Part shown: in pieces, positions 9,201 through 17,900 of the stretch | Numbering within the stretch: the stretch's first letter is position 1 | Layout of the letters: each line of letters opens with the position of its first letter | Source: Larkinella sp051857545 | Lineage (GTDB): Bacteria > Bacteroidota > Bacteroidia > Cytophagales > Spirosomataceae | DNA: 64,000 nt | Assembly (NCBI RefSeq): GCF_051857545.1 | Contig: NZ_JBPZHB010000019.1 | Span: 38,290 to 102,289, forward strand | Direction of reading: 5' to 3' | Notes under the pieces: generated by a model | Told to the model about the DNA's origin: nothing | Database searches by the model: none | What the model saw: only the letters and a program-made list of their open reading frames with translations | Translations under genes and position numbers: made by a program

Positions 9201-9561
9201 ACGGATGCGGCTGGGCGCTCATCGGTCGGTACAGCAAGGTATCCTGCAAACCGTCATTGCCTTCGCCTACAAATTCGAGGTAATCCGCAGCGTCGAGTTT
9301 CTGATCCGATTCGCCGGAAACCAGGATCGCCTGCTCGATTCCGCGCCGGAACAGTTGCAGGGTAGTGGGGTTAACGGACGCAACCGGGATGCCAGCCTTT
9401 GCCAAGTCTGAAGTTGTCAGTCGGTAAACAGCCCTTTCCGTGACCGGGATTCGGAAATAGGACTGGCTGTGATTAATCCATTCGTTTCCAAAGCGGCCCG
9501 TTTGGGCATTCACCCCACCACTACAAACCCATACGAACAAACCAACGATCAGTTTCCGCAT
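6202..9561 (-). CDS. porU2: PorU2-like T9SS sortase / C25 (gingipain-family) peptidase
   Basis: 1,119 residues from the ATG at 9561, chosen because it begins a good signal peptide (MRKLIVGLFVWVCSGGVNAQ). A longer frame reaching 9723 would add 54 unlikely residues overlapping the cupin gene. The central caspase-like C25 domain spans about residues 385-740 and keeps a catalytic His in FFGHSS (near 636) and a Cys in FFNGCGLGN (near 670). CARDB/Ig-like stretches follow. The last ~85 residues form a FlgD/T9SS-type end: PNPF motif, 'GQVVRTL', 'FYWDGTDQGG', 'LPNGLYVFRF', 'VIINR'. PorU-type peptidases remove T9SS sorting domains and transfer cargo to LPS. Classic PorU lacks its own sorting domain, so this copy may be a cargo-like paralogue. 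The name is by analogy only. Confidence 0.78.
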   Translation of the reverse strand: MRKLIVGLFVWVCSGGVNAQTGRFGNEWINHSQSYFRIPVTERAVYRLTTSDLAKAGIPVASVNPTTLQLFRRGIEQAILVSGESDQKLDAADYLEFVGEGNDGLQDTLLYRPMSAQPHPYYSMYSDTAAYFLTWRSDGKPGKRVVTTQETRPAGLLPEPYHIAEQLQVLKDEMSTNPSTGPVPFITQYEVYFEAGEGWTGPMQQKNKPHTQLFNLPGWVNSAAEKPELEVLLNGRDTYQHLVDFSAGASGRTLGSLKFSAFQPSRFSAPLQSTDFTVKSDASADLTLTTVSRGSGEFDRYSVSTVRIRYPQTISLKNGTQQVLRLLPKAGGLSYLELPDAPANTVIYDITEPGAARLLSGTQEGSTRRVVVPNTTSPRQLLVTTRVVTPIRLERVVFRKFDPAKPNFLIVSHELLMKPVGQVADPVRAYAAYRASVKGGQYDTLVVTMKELFNQFSFGERTPLAIRRFADYMLTGGPGKFLFLIGRSSVYFPFRKNANQYYLDLVPTIGNVPGSDVLLTAGLAGFPENVPAMATGRLNTLSAQEVLNYGNKVKEFESNAANVPWRKEVLHLSGGRSQSELAGFKAILNDAKALVQQPYLGSEVTTRSKTTDAPVERIDISDKVNKGVAMITFFGHSSPTVADLDIGYASDPVYGYNNKGRYPLMFFNGCGLGNIFYGGNVLSTNWLLTPDKGAIAILAHCFEGFTTPLNTFTLQFYKTLFTDSTYFSKPIGVIHQETTRRVLATTKDALQIGNANQMVLQGDPALRLFPLPKADFQVQSSGVSRTDNAADSVRLRVVVVNAGRYHPQERLSLTVRKRLSDGSVRSYKTVSRAAVAFRDTIYYSFRPDLDVDGPTQHELALDAENRVEELDETNNVLVFTVSKSGDQYAVVLPDSSQRFPPDRFNPLLDVTIDGARIADGALVSPNPVIQVMVQDEDPYRIRRDTLGIDLLLRKPCETCGFERVVLGNSDVSWTPASANNRFLLHYRPQNLTEGVYTLRVQATDVSGNKAGLSPYEINFRVKTEDSLSVIRPVPNPFWAHTRFQFTVTGKELPGNGQLVIRNLNGQVVRTLRQPLRIGENGFYWDGTDQGGVALPNGLYVFRFIRDDGRHLTGRVIINR

Positions 9562-9617
9562 AACATTGTCTGAAAATAAAGCATTGACTTCGCAGCATCG
9601 GCGGATGCAGAGCGGGC

Positions 9618-10013
9618 TTACTGCCACACCTGTTCTCTGACTGGCAGCAAAACCGGCCGATAAGGTTCCGGAATATAATCCCGCTTGGAAAACAGATCGC
9701 TCGCTAATGCCAGCACCGTGCAATCCGGCGAAAAATCGTACAATATCCGCCAGTCGGAAGGGAGTAGATGCAGGGCCTGATTCGGGCTATTTAATTGATA
9801 GACTGCATCATGACCTTCAGATTGAATAAATATGGACACCGATCCAGTCAGGCAGAACAAAATGCTGTGATTCTGCTGGTGGCGGTGTTGCCCCCGGCAC
9901 TGACCCACTGGCACCTTATAAATGAGGTAAGACCGCAGAAAGGATAATCCGGTCAAATCTTCCAGCTCAGCGATCTGGCTTTTAGACGTTTTTAAGGTGT
10001 ATAACAGGGCCAT
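9618..10013 (-). CDS. FdtA/QdtA-type cupin (sugar 3,4-ketoisomerase-like)
   Basis: 131 residues, a single small cupin. His43, His45 and His49 sit in GQCRGQHRHQQNHS, followed by the strand ILFCLTGSVSIFI. Later come 'LLPSDWRILYDFSPDC' (83-98) and LALASDLFSKRDYI (101-114), which match the ordering in FdtA/WxcM-like ketoisomerases ('WRE..DFS..a.lLvLaS..yde.DYi'). Such enzymes convert dTDP-4-keto-6-deoxyglucose to the 3-keto isomer on the way to amino-deoxy sugars. Some variants in Bacteroidota lack confirmed activity. It is first in a - strand series with PorU2-like and Wzi (56 bp to the next start). Its presence next to a glycan cluster supports sugar modification. No aminotransferase partner is visible. 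Confidence 0.75.
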   Translation of the reverse strand: MALLYTLKTSKSQIAELEDLTGLSFLRSYLIYKVPVGQCRGQHRHQQNHSILFCLTGSVSIFIQSEGHDAVYQLNSPNQALHLLPSDWRILYDFSPDCTVLALASDLFSKRDYIPEPYRPVLLPVREQVWQ

Positions 10014-10361
10014 GACAACGGCTTTTTATGTCGGACAACCCACCCGGTTTCAAAAACCTGAAAGGTTACGAAAACCGGAATGACCATTCCATGCGGAACA
10101 GATACAAATCAATCGAAGGAAACCGTCTTATTCTGTAGAAAATCATCCATTTCAAGTGGCCGGCAAAACCGCCTTTTGGGGGAAAGGCAGCAGGGTGACG
10201 AAAATCAGGAGAAAGGCGTCGTTCAAAATACGTTTTTTTCTACAAAAGCCGACCCACAACCTGCTTATGTTTGGGAGGATTATCCCGGCTTTGCGCAATC
10301 TATGTTTACCCCAAAACGGAGCGAAACGGTCTGTAAACAGATTACTCCACGATCCGGCACG
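10014..10361. other. divergent intergenic region (about 350 bp)
   Basis: This lies between the - strand cupin and the start chosen for the + strand kinase. An open frame in phase with the kinase runs back to 10080, but its translation (Cys/Ser/Gln/Arg mix, no signal peptide) does not look like protein. It should carry divergent promoters for both directions. I could not pick out a convincing TAnnTTTG box and see no other structure. Confidence 0.4.
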
Positions 10362-11348
10362 ATGACGTTGATACCGTTTTTTCTGTGGACCGGTAGCACG
10401 TCGGCGTCCGCTGAACTGTCTATTGGTCAACCGGTTTTGCGACTCATCGGTTTTTTTTTCAGTTGGAATAATCTAATTTTCCCACCCGTTCTGGCGAGCC
10501 TGCTTGTGGCCGTTCTGGTGTGGTTTTTCCTGCGAATTCGCTACCGAAACCAGCATCAGCAACACCTGAGACTGGATCATGAAACCCAGGACCGCATCTT
10601 GCAGCAACAGAAATTAATCTCGGAGTTGCAGCAACACAATGACCAGTTAAAAATTTCCAAGGAGAATCTGCACCTGTCTATCTCCGAAAAAGATCGCTTT
10701 ATTTCGATTTTGATCCACGATTTGCGGTCGCCTTTGCGGTATTTATACAAAAACACCGCATACTTATTCCGAAACTGGAAGCGGGATTCTCACGCCGAAC
10801 TGGACGATCTGATTACAGAAATCAACAATTCGACCAAGCAGATTCATTTTCTGACGGAAGAAATGATGCAATGGATTTCGACCCAGGATCATGCGTATGG
10901 TGTCCGGATCAAGGAGTATTTGTTGCCGGAACTCATCCGTGAACTGGAAGAGTTGTACAAGGAAAATATTCTACACCACGGCAATGTGCTTCAACTCGAC
11001 ATCCCGCCCCTAATGAAGGTGAATACAGACAAATTGCTGCTGAAAACCATCCTGCGAAATCTGATCGACAATGCGAACAAAAACACGGATGACGGCACCA
11101 TCCGAATTGAAGCCCGGCAGGCCTATCAGAAAGTGGTCATTACGGTATCGGACAGTGGCGTTGGCGTTTCGCCCACACTCCTGCGAGATATTAACCGCTA
11201 TTTTAGTACATCAGAACCCATGCCGGGTTTAAATACGCAGTTTGGCCACGAAATTATCCGGGATTTTGCCCGCTTACTCAAGGCGACCGTTTTTTACGAA
11301 ACCCCCGAAAGTGGCGGCTTACGGGTCTCCTTAACGCTTCCCTGTTGA
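10362..11348 (+). CDS. sensor histidine kinase, short membrane-anchored
   Basis: 328 residues from ATG 10362. One clear transmembrane segment is at residues 40-58, followed by a Gln-rich coiled coil (65-110). The dimerisation/phosphoacceptor helix carries H119 in ILIHDLRSPLRYL. The ATP-binding part has an N box 'ILRNLIDNANKNT' and G1 box 'VSDSGVGVS'. The expected G2 (GxGLGL) is degenerate, read as 'TQFGHEIIRDFARLL', so ATP-lid function may be altered. There is almost no periplasmic domain. The architecture resembles the kinase end of the larger Bacteroidota ligand-binding regulators, as if the sensor half were missing. An in-frame start at 10080 is possible but its product looks non-coding. 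No response regulator is nearby. The ligand is unknown. Confidence 0.75.
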   Translation: MTLIPFFLWTGSTSASAELSIGQPVLRLIGFFFSWNNLIFPPVLASLLVAVLVWFFLRIRYRNQHQQHLRLDHETQDRILQQQKLISELQQHNDQLKISKENLHLSISEKDRFISILIHDLRSPLRYLYKNTAYLFRNWKRDSHAELDDLITEINNSTKQIHFLTEEMMQWISTQDHAYGVRIKEYLLPELIRELEELYKENILHHGNVLQLDIPPLMKVNTDKLLLKTILRNLIDNANKNTDDGTIRIEARQAYQKVVITVSDSGVGVSPTLLRDINRYFSTSEPMPGLNTQFGHEIIRDFARLLKATVFYETPESGGLRVSLTLPC

Positions 11349-11573
11349 TTAGAAACCGGCCATTCGCAACCCATCATTTACCTTTAGATTACCCTTCCGA
11401 CTTCCCCACCCAACTGTACCACGACCGATTTTTACCGGTCGGCAGTTCTTCAGATCAATTGTTTTTGTAGTATGTTCGTCATCTGTAACACTTTCAGTAT
11501 TATGTGCAAACATTCACGGCCGTTTAGCACATGGGAGTGCAATTTTACGGCATCCTAAATAAAATTCACCTTC
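11349..11573. other. intergenic region between the two kinases
   Basis: 225 bp. It contains a perfect 6-bp inverted repeat (CGACCG / CGGTCG, about 11422-11441, 8-nt loop) with no following T tract. Just before the next gene is an A/T-rich stretch (about 11551-11573), as is usual for translation starts in Bacteroidota. A promoter for the TPR kinase is likely here but I cannot place it confidently. Confidence 0.35.
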
Positions 11574-13628
11574 ATGAAAAGTGGGCATCCCTTCATCGGT
11601 CGTCTGGGCTGGGTTCTGTTGATTTGCTGTTTCTCCAGTTGTGATTTTTACGCAATCCGCAAGGCCGATCACCAGGCTCACGTAGACAGCCTGATCGACC
11701 GGGCCACGGTTCTGAAGTTTTCAAAGGGAATCGAATGTTCCCGGATGTATCTGGATTCTGCCTACGCACGGTTTCCCGACGCGGGAGTTATGGATTACTA
11801 CCGCAAATATGATTTTTTGAGAGATAATTACTTTGATGAGAATTTCAAACCCGACTATGAGAAGGTTCAAAGCTATATCGATAGTATGTTTTGGGTTCTT
11901 GAACCCGGAATCCTTCGGGAAAAATACAAAAAGAATTATGCACGTATCTACCTTTTGCGCGGTGGTCTGTTGTATCATCAGAGACGGTACGAAGAAGCGT
12001 ATAGTCAGTTTTTTCAGGGAAAGATCCTCATGGAATCGACCTTCGACAGTTGCCAAAGCAGTCAGTATACCAGCCGGATCGCCGGGATGAATTACCAGGA
12101 AAAAAACTACACCAAAGCCGCTACGTATTATAAACAGGCCTTCCGTGAAGTAATGACGTGTTCGAACGAAGGAAACTTTGATGATTTGTTTGCGAGCCGT
12201 CAAGGGTATTTAAGCAATATCGGTTTATGTTACTCAAAATTGGAATTACCGGATAGTGCGCTGCATTACTATGACCAGGCGTTACGGTTTATCGGGCAGA
12301 ATGAACACAAATTCCCGAATCAGAAAGATTTCATGGCGATGGCCCGGGCGGTCATTTATGGCAATCAGGCCACCATTTATCTCCAGCAGGGAGACCTTCC
12401 TCAGGCCGAAACCCTGCTGAAAGAAAGTATCCGCATCAATCGGCAAACCGGGTATTACAACCGGGATGCACAGTTGTCGCAGGCCAAACTTTGTGAAGTC
12501 TACCTGACCAATAATCGGCTGGAAATGGCGCGCAAAGAACTGCTTTCCCTGAAAATATCGCTGGATACGCTACAACACCCGGACGCCCTCTTACGGTGGC
12601 ATCATCTCCAATCGCAATATTTCGAGAAGGTTCACCAAATCAGCCAGGCCCACTACCATCTTAAAAATTATCACGCGCTGAGAGATTATTCCGACCAGGA
12701 AAAGGCGGTTTTTAAGGGCATGGACCAGGCATTGCAGAACCTGGATAGTCAGCACAAAATTGAATTGTTACATAAAAAAGAGGAGCTGAACCGACTCTAT
12801 CTGATGGGGGCGGCTGCCATTCTGCTGATGGCCTTTGTGATTGCCTATCTGATCTGGCACAGTTGGAAGCGAACCCAGAAAAACCTCTTAAAACTTGCCG
12901 CCTTAAACCGGCAAATTATTGGCCGAAATACCCAGCTACAGACCACATTGACGGAACTGGAGCGAAGCCAGCAGGAAAATGCCCGTTTGTTGCAGGTTGT
13001 TGCGCATGATTTACGCACGCCAATTGGCGCTATCAGCATGGCGGTCGATCTCTTGCTGGAAGATCAGTTGAGGGTTCATAAACCGCAGTACTTCTTGGAA
13101 ATGATCAAGTCGTCTTCGGCTAATTCCCTCGTTCTCATCGACAACCTGCTGCATTCAAACGCCACCATCAACAAGATGGAACCGGTCGAGTTGCAGGGTT
13201 TTCTGGCGTCGTGTGTCGACATGCTGGAGTTAAAAGCACTCGAAAAAAAGCAGTCCATTCATCTCGAAACCACTATGGCCCGGATTTTGGTAGACCGTCA
13301 GAAAATGTGGCGGGTGATTTGTAACCTCATTACCAACGCCATCAAGTTTAGCCCACCTGAATCTACCATCACTGTGGGGCTGGAAAAACGGGAGGATACG
13401 GTTCAAATATCCGTCAAAGATCAGGGGATCGGTATTCCGGCTCCATTAAAAGCCACTATTTTCGATTTATTTACGACGGCACGACGACCCGGCACCGCCG
13501 GCGAAAAATCGTTTGGGATGGGGCTTGCCATTTCCCGGCAAATCGTCGAAGCCCATCGCGGGAAACTTTGGTTTGAAAGTGAGGAGAATCAGGGAACTAT
13601 TTTTTACGTTGAATTGCCTGTGAAATGA
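11574..13628 (+). CDS. tetratricopeptide-repeat sensor histidine kinase (lipoprotein-like N-terminus)
   Basis: 684 residues. The N-terminus has a signal sequence ending in a lipobox-like FSSC with Cys23. Residues ~110-370 form TPR-like helix pairs (for example 'YHQRRYEEAYSQFFQGK' and 'YSKLELPDSALHYYDQALR'). A transmembrane helix is at ~409-432 (LMGAAAILLMAFVIAYLIW), followed by a coiled coil. The kinase core has phosphoacceptor H478 in VVAHDLRTPIGAIS, N box 'VICNLITNAIKFSPP', G1 'VKDQGIGIP', F box 'IFDLFTTARRPG' and G2 'SFGMGLAIS', so it is complete. TPR histidine kinases of this type are common in Bacteroidota and are thought to sense envelope or peptide signals. No response regulator partner lies in the window, and its relation to the neighbouring adhesin operon is unknown. 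Confidence 0.9.
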   Translation: MKSGHPFIGRLGWVLLICCFSSCDFYAIRKADHQAHVDSLIDRATVLKFSKGIECSRMYLDSAYARFPDAGVMDYYRKYDFLRDNYFDENFKPDYEKVQSYIDSMFWVLEPGILREKYKKNYARIYLLRGGLLYHQRRYEEAYSQFFQGKILMESTFDSCQSSQYTSRIAGMNYQEKNYTKAATYYKQAFREVMTCSNEGNFDDLFASRQGYLSNIGLCYSKLELPDSALHYYDQALRFIGQNEHKFPNQKDFMAMARAVIYGNQATIYLQQGDLPQAETLLKESIRINRQTGYYNRDAQLSQAKLCEVYLTNNRLEMARKELLSLKISLDTLQHPDALLRWHHLQSQYFEKVHQISQAHYHLKNYHALRDYSDQEKAVFKGMDQALQNLDSQHKIELLHKKEELNRLYLMGAAAILLMAFVIAYLIWHSWKRTQKNLLKLAALNRQIIGRNTQLQTTLTELERSQQENARLLQVVAHDLRTPIGAISMAVDLLLEDQLRVHKPQYFLEMIKSSSANSLVLIDNLLHSNATINKMEPVELQGFLASCVDMLELKALEKKQSIHLETTMARILVDRQKMWRVICNLITNAIKFSPPESTITVGLEKREDTVQISVKDQGIGIPAPLKATIFDLFTTARRPGTAGEKSFGMGLAISRQIVEAHRGKLWFESEENQGTIFYVELPVK

Positions 13629-13680
13629 AACCATAGCCGGTTTTCAGGTTATCTTTTCCGGACAAGAAACGGCATTATCC

Positions 13681-13715
13681 ACTAAAAAAGCCTACGAAGA
13701 ATCTTCATAGGCTTT
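13681..13715 (-). terminator. intrinsic terminator of the giant-adhesin operon
   Basis: Read on the - strand: an AAAGCCTATGAAGA arm, a 1-3-nt loop region, then TCTTCGTAGGCTTT, followed by a T run (TTTTTTAGT). The stem is 14 pairs with one G-U pair, which becomes a C-A mismatch on the + strand. The T tract lies only on the - strand exit side, so it serves the - strand genes. It sits 30 bp beyond the 13746 stop codon, between convergent genes. Confidence 0.85.
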
Positions 13716-13745
13716 CGAACTATTGCGAGATGTAAAGGTTAAATT

Positions 13746-14636
13746 CTAGCGTGATAAAGTCAGGGAGCGGGTGAATTTCCGTCCGTCACTGAGCCGAATG
13801 CTGTAGAAGTATGTTCCGGTGGGCAGGTCTTTGTTGCGATCCCGTCCGTCCCAGTCGTTTTGGTAGTCTTTTGACTCGTAAATGACGGTTCCGTTGCGAT
13901 CAAAAATGGTTACCTCCGCAGCCAGTTTTCCCAGATTGACAATCATGAATTTATCATTGGTACCATCCCCATTGGGCGAGAACCCTTCCGGAATCCGTAG
14001 CTCCCCTTCCGCATCCGGGTTTGAACCGGAACACAAACTGGAAAGCGATTTGATGGTCAGATTCTCAAAGACACCACTGGCTTTGGCAACGTAGGTATCG
14101 TAGTCAAACTCAGGTGTGTTTTTTTTGAGCACAACTTCACTTAAGCCCGTGACCGGAAAGGCTTTGTCATCATTCCAAACCAGCGTTGTTCCGGCTTTTT
14201 CATCCGGATTGACAAGATCGAATTGCAGCGTCGCAATGGGAAGCCAACTCGTGGAAACGGGCGTCGCGTTCTGTTCCGAACCGCTGTAAATGATGTTCAA
14301 TGAAACGATGCCGTTGGCATTCCGTTCGGCCGAACCGTTCAGCGATAAAGGATTGTAGTTCAGGCTGGCATTGTCGCCCTGGCTGGTAAAATTCTGCTGA
14401 TCGGCAATAACCGGCGCTTTAATCAGGTGAGCATCGTACAAAAAACGAAAGTTTGCATTACCCATCAAAAAGGTGCTGCCTTCATCATGAGCCTTCACTT
14501 CCACCGTCACCAGCAGCTTCTTTTGAGCGCAATCCGCTTTTTTTAGTTGTAACCGCACATCAAATTTGCCGTTTTGGGCCTTAGCCAGAAGCGAAGAGCA
14601 GACCGCGAAAAGAAAGAAAAACCGTTTCATATCCAT
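13746..14636 (-). CDS. cohesin-like domain protein with T9SS type B (gliding-motility) sorting domain
   Basis: 296 residues (ATG at 14636, or Met3 at 14630). A signal peptide ends near residue 21 (LLAKAQ). Residues ~24-190 form a beta-sandwich with cohesin-like order: 'LLVTVEVKAHDEGSTF', 'NANFRFLYDAHLI', 'GIVSLNIIYSG', 'PIATLQFDLVNPDEKAGTTL'. The last 81 residues are a classic type B CTD: EGFSPNGDGTNDKF, 'VTIFDRNGTVIYES', 'DWDGRDRNKDLPTGTYFYSI' and a basic end. Type B CTDs direct T9SS export and surface attachment with SprF/PorP-type partners. It is the last gene of the giant operon, 84 bp after the 5,944-residue protein whose C-terminus carries dockerin-like loops, so a cohesin/dockerin-type partnership is suggested. 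The CTD call is firm. The cohesin call is by pattern only. Confidence 0.82.
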   Translation of the reverse strand: MDMKRFFFLFAVCSSLLAKAQNGKFDVRLQLKKADCAQKKLLVTVEVKAHDEGSTFLMGNANFRFLYDAHLIKAPVIADQQNFTSQGDNASLNYNPLSLNGSAERNANGIVSLNIIYSGSEQNATPVSTSWLPIATLQFDLVNPDEKAGTTLVWNDDKAFPVTGLSEVVLKKNTPEFDYDTYVAKASGVFENLTIKSLSSLCSGSNPDAEGELRIPEGFSPNGDGTNDKFMIVNLGKLAAEVTIFDRNGTVIYESKDYQNDWDGRDRNKDLPTGTYFYSIRLSDGRKFTRSLTLSR

Positions 14637-14720
14637 TGGTTTTACGGAAAATAGAATTCAAACTTCAGAGTTGGATCAAGGAAGGTCCAGCGGTCGAAAC
14701 CGCTGAACCTTCTGTCGATA

Positions 14721-14937
14721 TCAATGCGGCACTTTGGAATAGCGTCCGTTATTTTTCTTCCACAACACGCTGTCGACAAAGTTTACATCGGCGTCCATGT
14801 TGAAGTCGCCATAGCGATACTGATCAAAAATACCGCTCTCGTCCTTCCACAGTTTCGAGTCGAAGAAGTTGATGTCGAAGTTGTCGCTAAAGACGTCTTT
14901 TTTGCCATCCCCCCCGTACATCATCCACTTTCCATCG
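14721..14937 (-). other. paired dockerin/EF-hand-like loops at the C-terminus of the 5,944-aa protein
   Basis: The last ~71 residues hold two aligned segments: NFDINFFDSKLWKDESG and DADVNFVDSVLWKKNNG. The second contains a near-canonical 12-residue calcium loop D-F-N-M-D-A-D-V-N-F-V-D followed by a helix, as in dockerin F-hands. The first is degenerate in its early positions. The duplication of loop plus helix is typical of type I dockerins. Binding has not been shown. Confidence 0.6.
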
Positions 14938-17900
14938 ACGGCGATTTCACCGAAGGACGGCGGATCAGCAATGGTGTAGGAATCCTGGACGGTAAAGTCG
15001 AACAGCAGTTTGTTGTTCACAATGGTCACTTTCGTCGGCGACATGACGCCCATGTGATTCCGGTGTTCAACCACCGCATGGTAGGAACCCGCCGGAATAT
15101 TGAAGCATGGATTCACGAACGTAATCCGTCCGTCATCGTGCAACAGACCCGCTACCCGGAATACCGGTGTTGTCGACAGTTCATCTGTCCGCAACGAAAC
15201 CAGCACCCAATCCACCACATCCTGATCGTAGGTGGTCACACTTTCTGTTCCGGTGTAATTCCACGGAGCCGTGTTGTAAGGCTGACCCGCCGGAGTAGCC
15301 ACGGCAAACTGACCAATGGGGGTCTGACCCGGCAACAAGCCACGCTGGTTGAGCACCGTGTTCATTTTGTGAGTCGTAGTATTGTAAGGACCTTCCAGCA
15401 ACACCTTGAGTTCCAATGTGACACAGGTTAGACACGTGCCTGGGGTTACAAACAGCGGCACATCCGTGTCTGGAGACGACAGCCCGTCACTATCCGTTAC
15501 CCGGATGACGGCTTTATCGTTGCCCGTAAAACCGGGTGCCGGGATGTAGGTAATCAAAATCCGGTGCGTTACCTGATCCACGGTAGCCGTAATCGTCCCG
15601 TTCAGTGGTTGCGACAAGACCATGACGCTGTGCGTATTGTCGGCGTTGATGTCGAGGATCGGCATGTAGGCTGACGTAGTCGATGAGCAGTTGGTCACAA
15701 CCGGAACGATTGACAGTGCCGGTGGATTGGGGATATCGACCACCGTGATTGGCACCTCGATCACCGTACACCGGTTGGTCTGATCGCAGATGGTGATACA
15801 CACCTTATCGGTTCCCACGTAGTTGGCATTCGGTGTATACTTGACACACAACATATGCGTCGTATTATTCACCGTTATCTCTGCCGTACCGTTCTGTGGA
15901 CCACCGCAAATGGTCGCGGTATGAACATCCGTCGGCGTATCGACAATGGGGACACAAATTTCCTTCGGATTATTCTTCGTGGTAATAATCGGTTGCGGAA
16001 TCACTACCGGCGGTGTTCCGGAACATCCACAAACACAGCGAATTACCTGGATCGGCACATAAACCTGATCGAAGTTTCCGCATTTATCCGTGACTGTTAC
16101 GCAGACCTGGTCGATTCCCTGGAAGCCCGGAGCGCCTTTGTACGTGATGAAAAGCTGACGAGTCTGGTTATCGACACCCACCGTTACCGTCGCATTGGTC
16201 GTTCCAACTCCGCAAACGGTAGCGGAGAATGAATCGCTGAGGTCAGCGTCTAAAATCTGCATGGATACGGTTTTGGTGCTGTCTTTACAGATCAGTAGCG
16301 GTTGCGCAATGATCAGGGGTGCATCTGTGCATTGCGAACAGGCCGTGCTGCTAGCAACCGAAGCCGAAACCGGCACGGTATTGCGGCATCCACCCGCCGA
16401 AAGAACCGTCAGGCTATAGGCTCCGGACGTCAGGCCCGTCACCACAAGCTGACCATTTCCTGCGGTCACAAACGGCGCACATTGGGTCGTTGCTCCGGCC
16501 TTGCTATAACAAACCGTATAGCTCTGGTTGGCGGTTAATCCACCCAGCGTGACACTGCCATTGGTTCCCGAGCAGGCTGTCGGCGCCGTTGACGTTACCA
16601 GGGTCGGAGCCGGTATCGCCATGACCGTGATCGGAACGATGGCCGGAATCGACGTACAGCCGTTGACGGTCTGTATTACCGTGTAATTCCGCACCCCGGT
16701 CGTGGTTGGCAAAGCCGTGGCAACTCCTCCGGTAATACTTGACAAGTCTAATCCGGTCCACGTGAAGGGGCCGTCCAGGTTGCTGGAAGCGGTCAGCGTT
16801 ACTGATTGTCCGATGCAAATGGTAGCGCTCGGTGTCAGGGTCACTGTCGGTTGGGCCGGTGTCTGGCCGACCAAGGTTGCCGAAACCGGTTGGCTGCTAC
16901 AGCCTCCATTCGACACTGTCACACTGTAAGCCCCCGCTGTCAAACCGTTCATGACGATATTACCCACGTTGTTTGAAGCCAGTTGCACACAAACCGCCGA
17001 ACCGACATTGTTAACCCGGTAGCAAACCGTGTAGGTTTGGTTGGACAGCAGCCCACCCATGGTAATGGCCCCGTTGGGGTTTGCACACGCGCTCGGATCA
17101 TTTTTACTAATCAACGTTGCACTCGGTACCGGGTTGACCGTGATGGTAATAGCCGTCCACGATGCGCCACAACCGACAATCGACTGTGTCACGGTGTAGC
17201 TCAGGGTTCCCGTCGATTGCGGATTCACGGTAACTACACTGCCCGTCGTTCCCAGGAGTCCCTGTCCTTTCCAGGTGAAACTTGCACCAGGCTGACCAGT
17301 TGCCGTCAAACTCAAGGCTTGGCCCAGACAAACGGTTGTGCTAGGGGCCACCGTTATCATGGGGTTTGGCAACGCAGGATTCGTCAGCACGACGGCTTTT
17401 GGCAAGCTGATACAACCCAGTTCTGTCACGGTTATATTGGTGTAGGAACCGGCTGATAATCCCGTAATCGTAAGCACGCCATTGACGTTGGCCAAGCGTT
17501 CAGCACAGACCGGTTGACCGGCATCTTTGGTGTAGCAAACCGTGTACGATTGTCCCGGAGTCAGCCCCATCAGGGTGATGCTGCCATCGGGGCCATTACA
17601 AACAGTCGGGTTGGTTGCCGATACCGAGAAGGTCGGCGTCGGTTTCACCACGACCGTAACGGTTGCCGGCGGAGACACGCAGCCATTGGCCGATTGGGTG
17701 GCCATGTAGGTTATAATACCGGTCACATTTGGAATAGCCGTTACCGGGCTACCCGTCGTGCTTTGCAGACCCGGCCCTTGCCACAGGATGTTCGTACCCG
17801 ATGCGGTCAGCGTAATGGATTCACCCACACACACCGCCGTTACACTACAGGTTGCAGAGGGAGCAGGCAATCCGCCCACCAACGTTACCGATACGGCATT

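Noticed and set aside
9562..9723. N-terminal extension of the PorU2-like gene
   Set aside because: It would overlap the cupin gene and place 54 odd residues before a good signal peptide.
10080..10361. N-terminal extension of the short histidine kinase
   Set aside because: The 94 residues look like translated non-coding DNA (no signal peptide, Cys/Arg/Gln mix). Kept only as an alternative start.
11422..11441. Six-bp hairpin after the short kinase gene
   Set aside because: Short stem with an 8-nt loop and no T tract; not enough for a terminator call.
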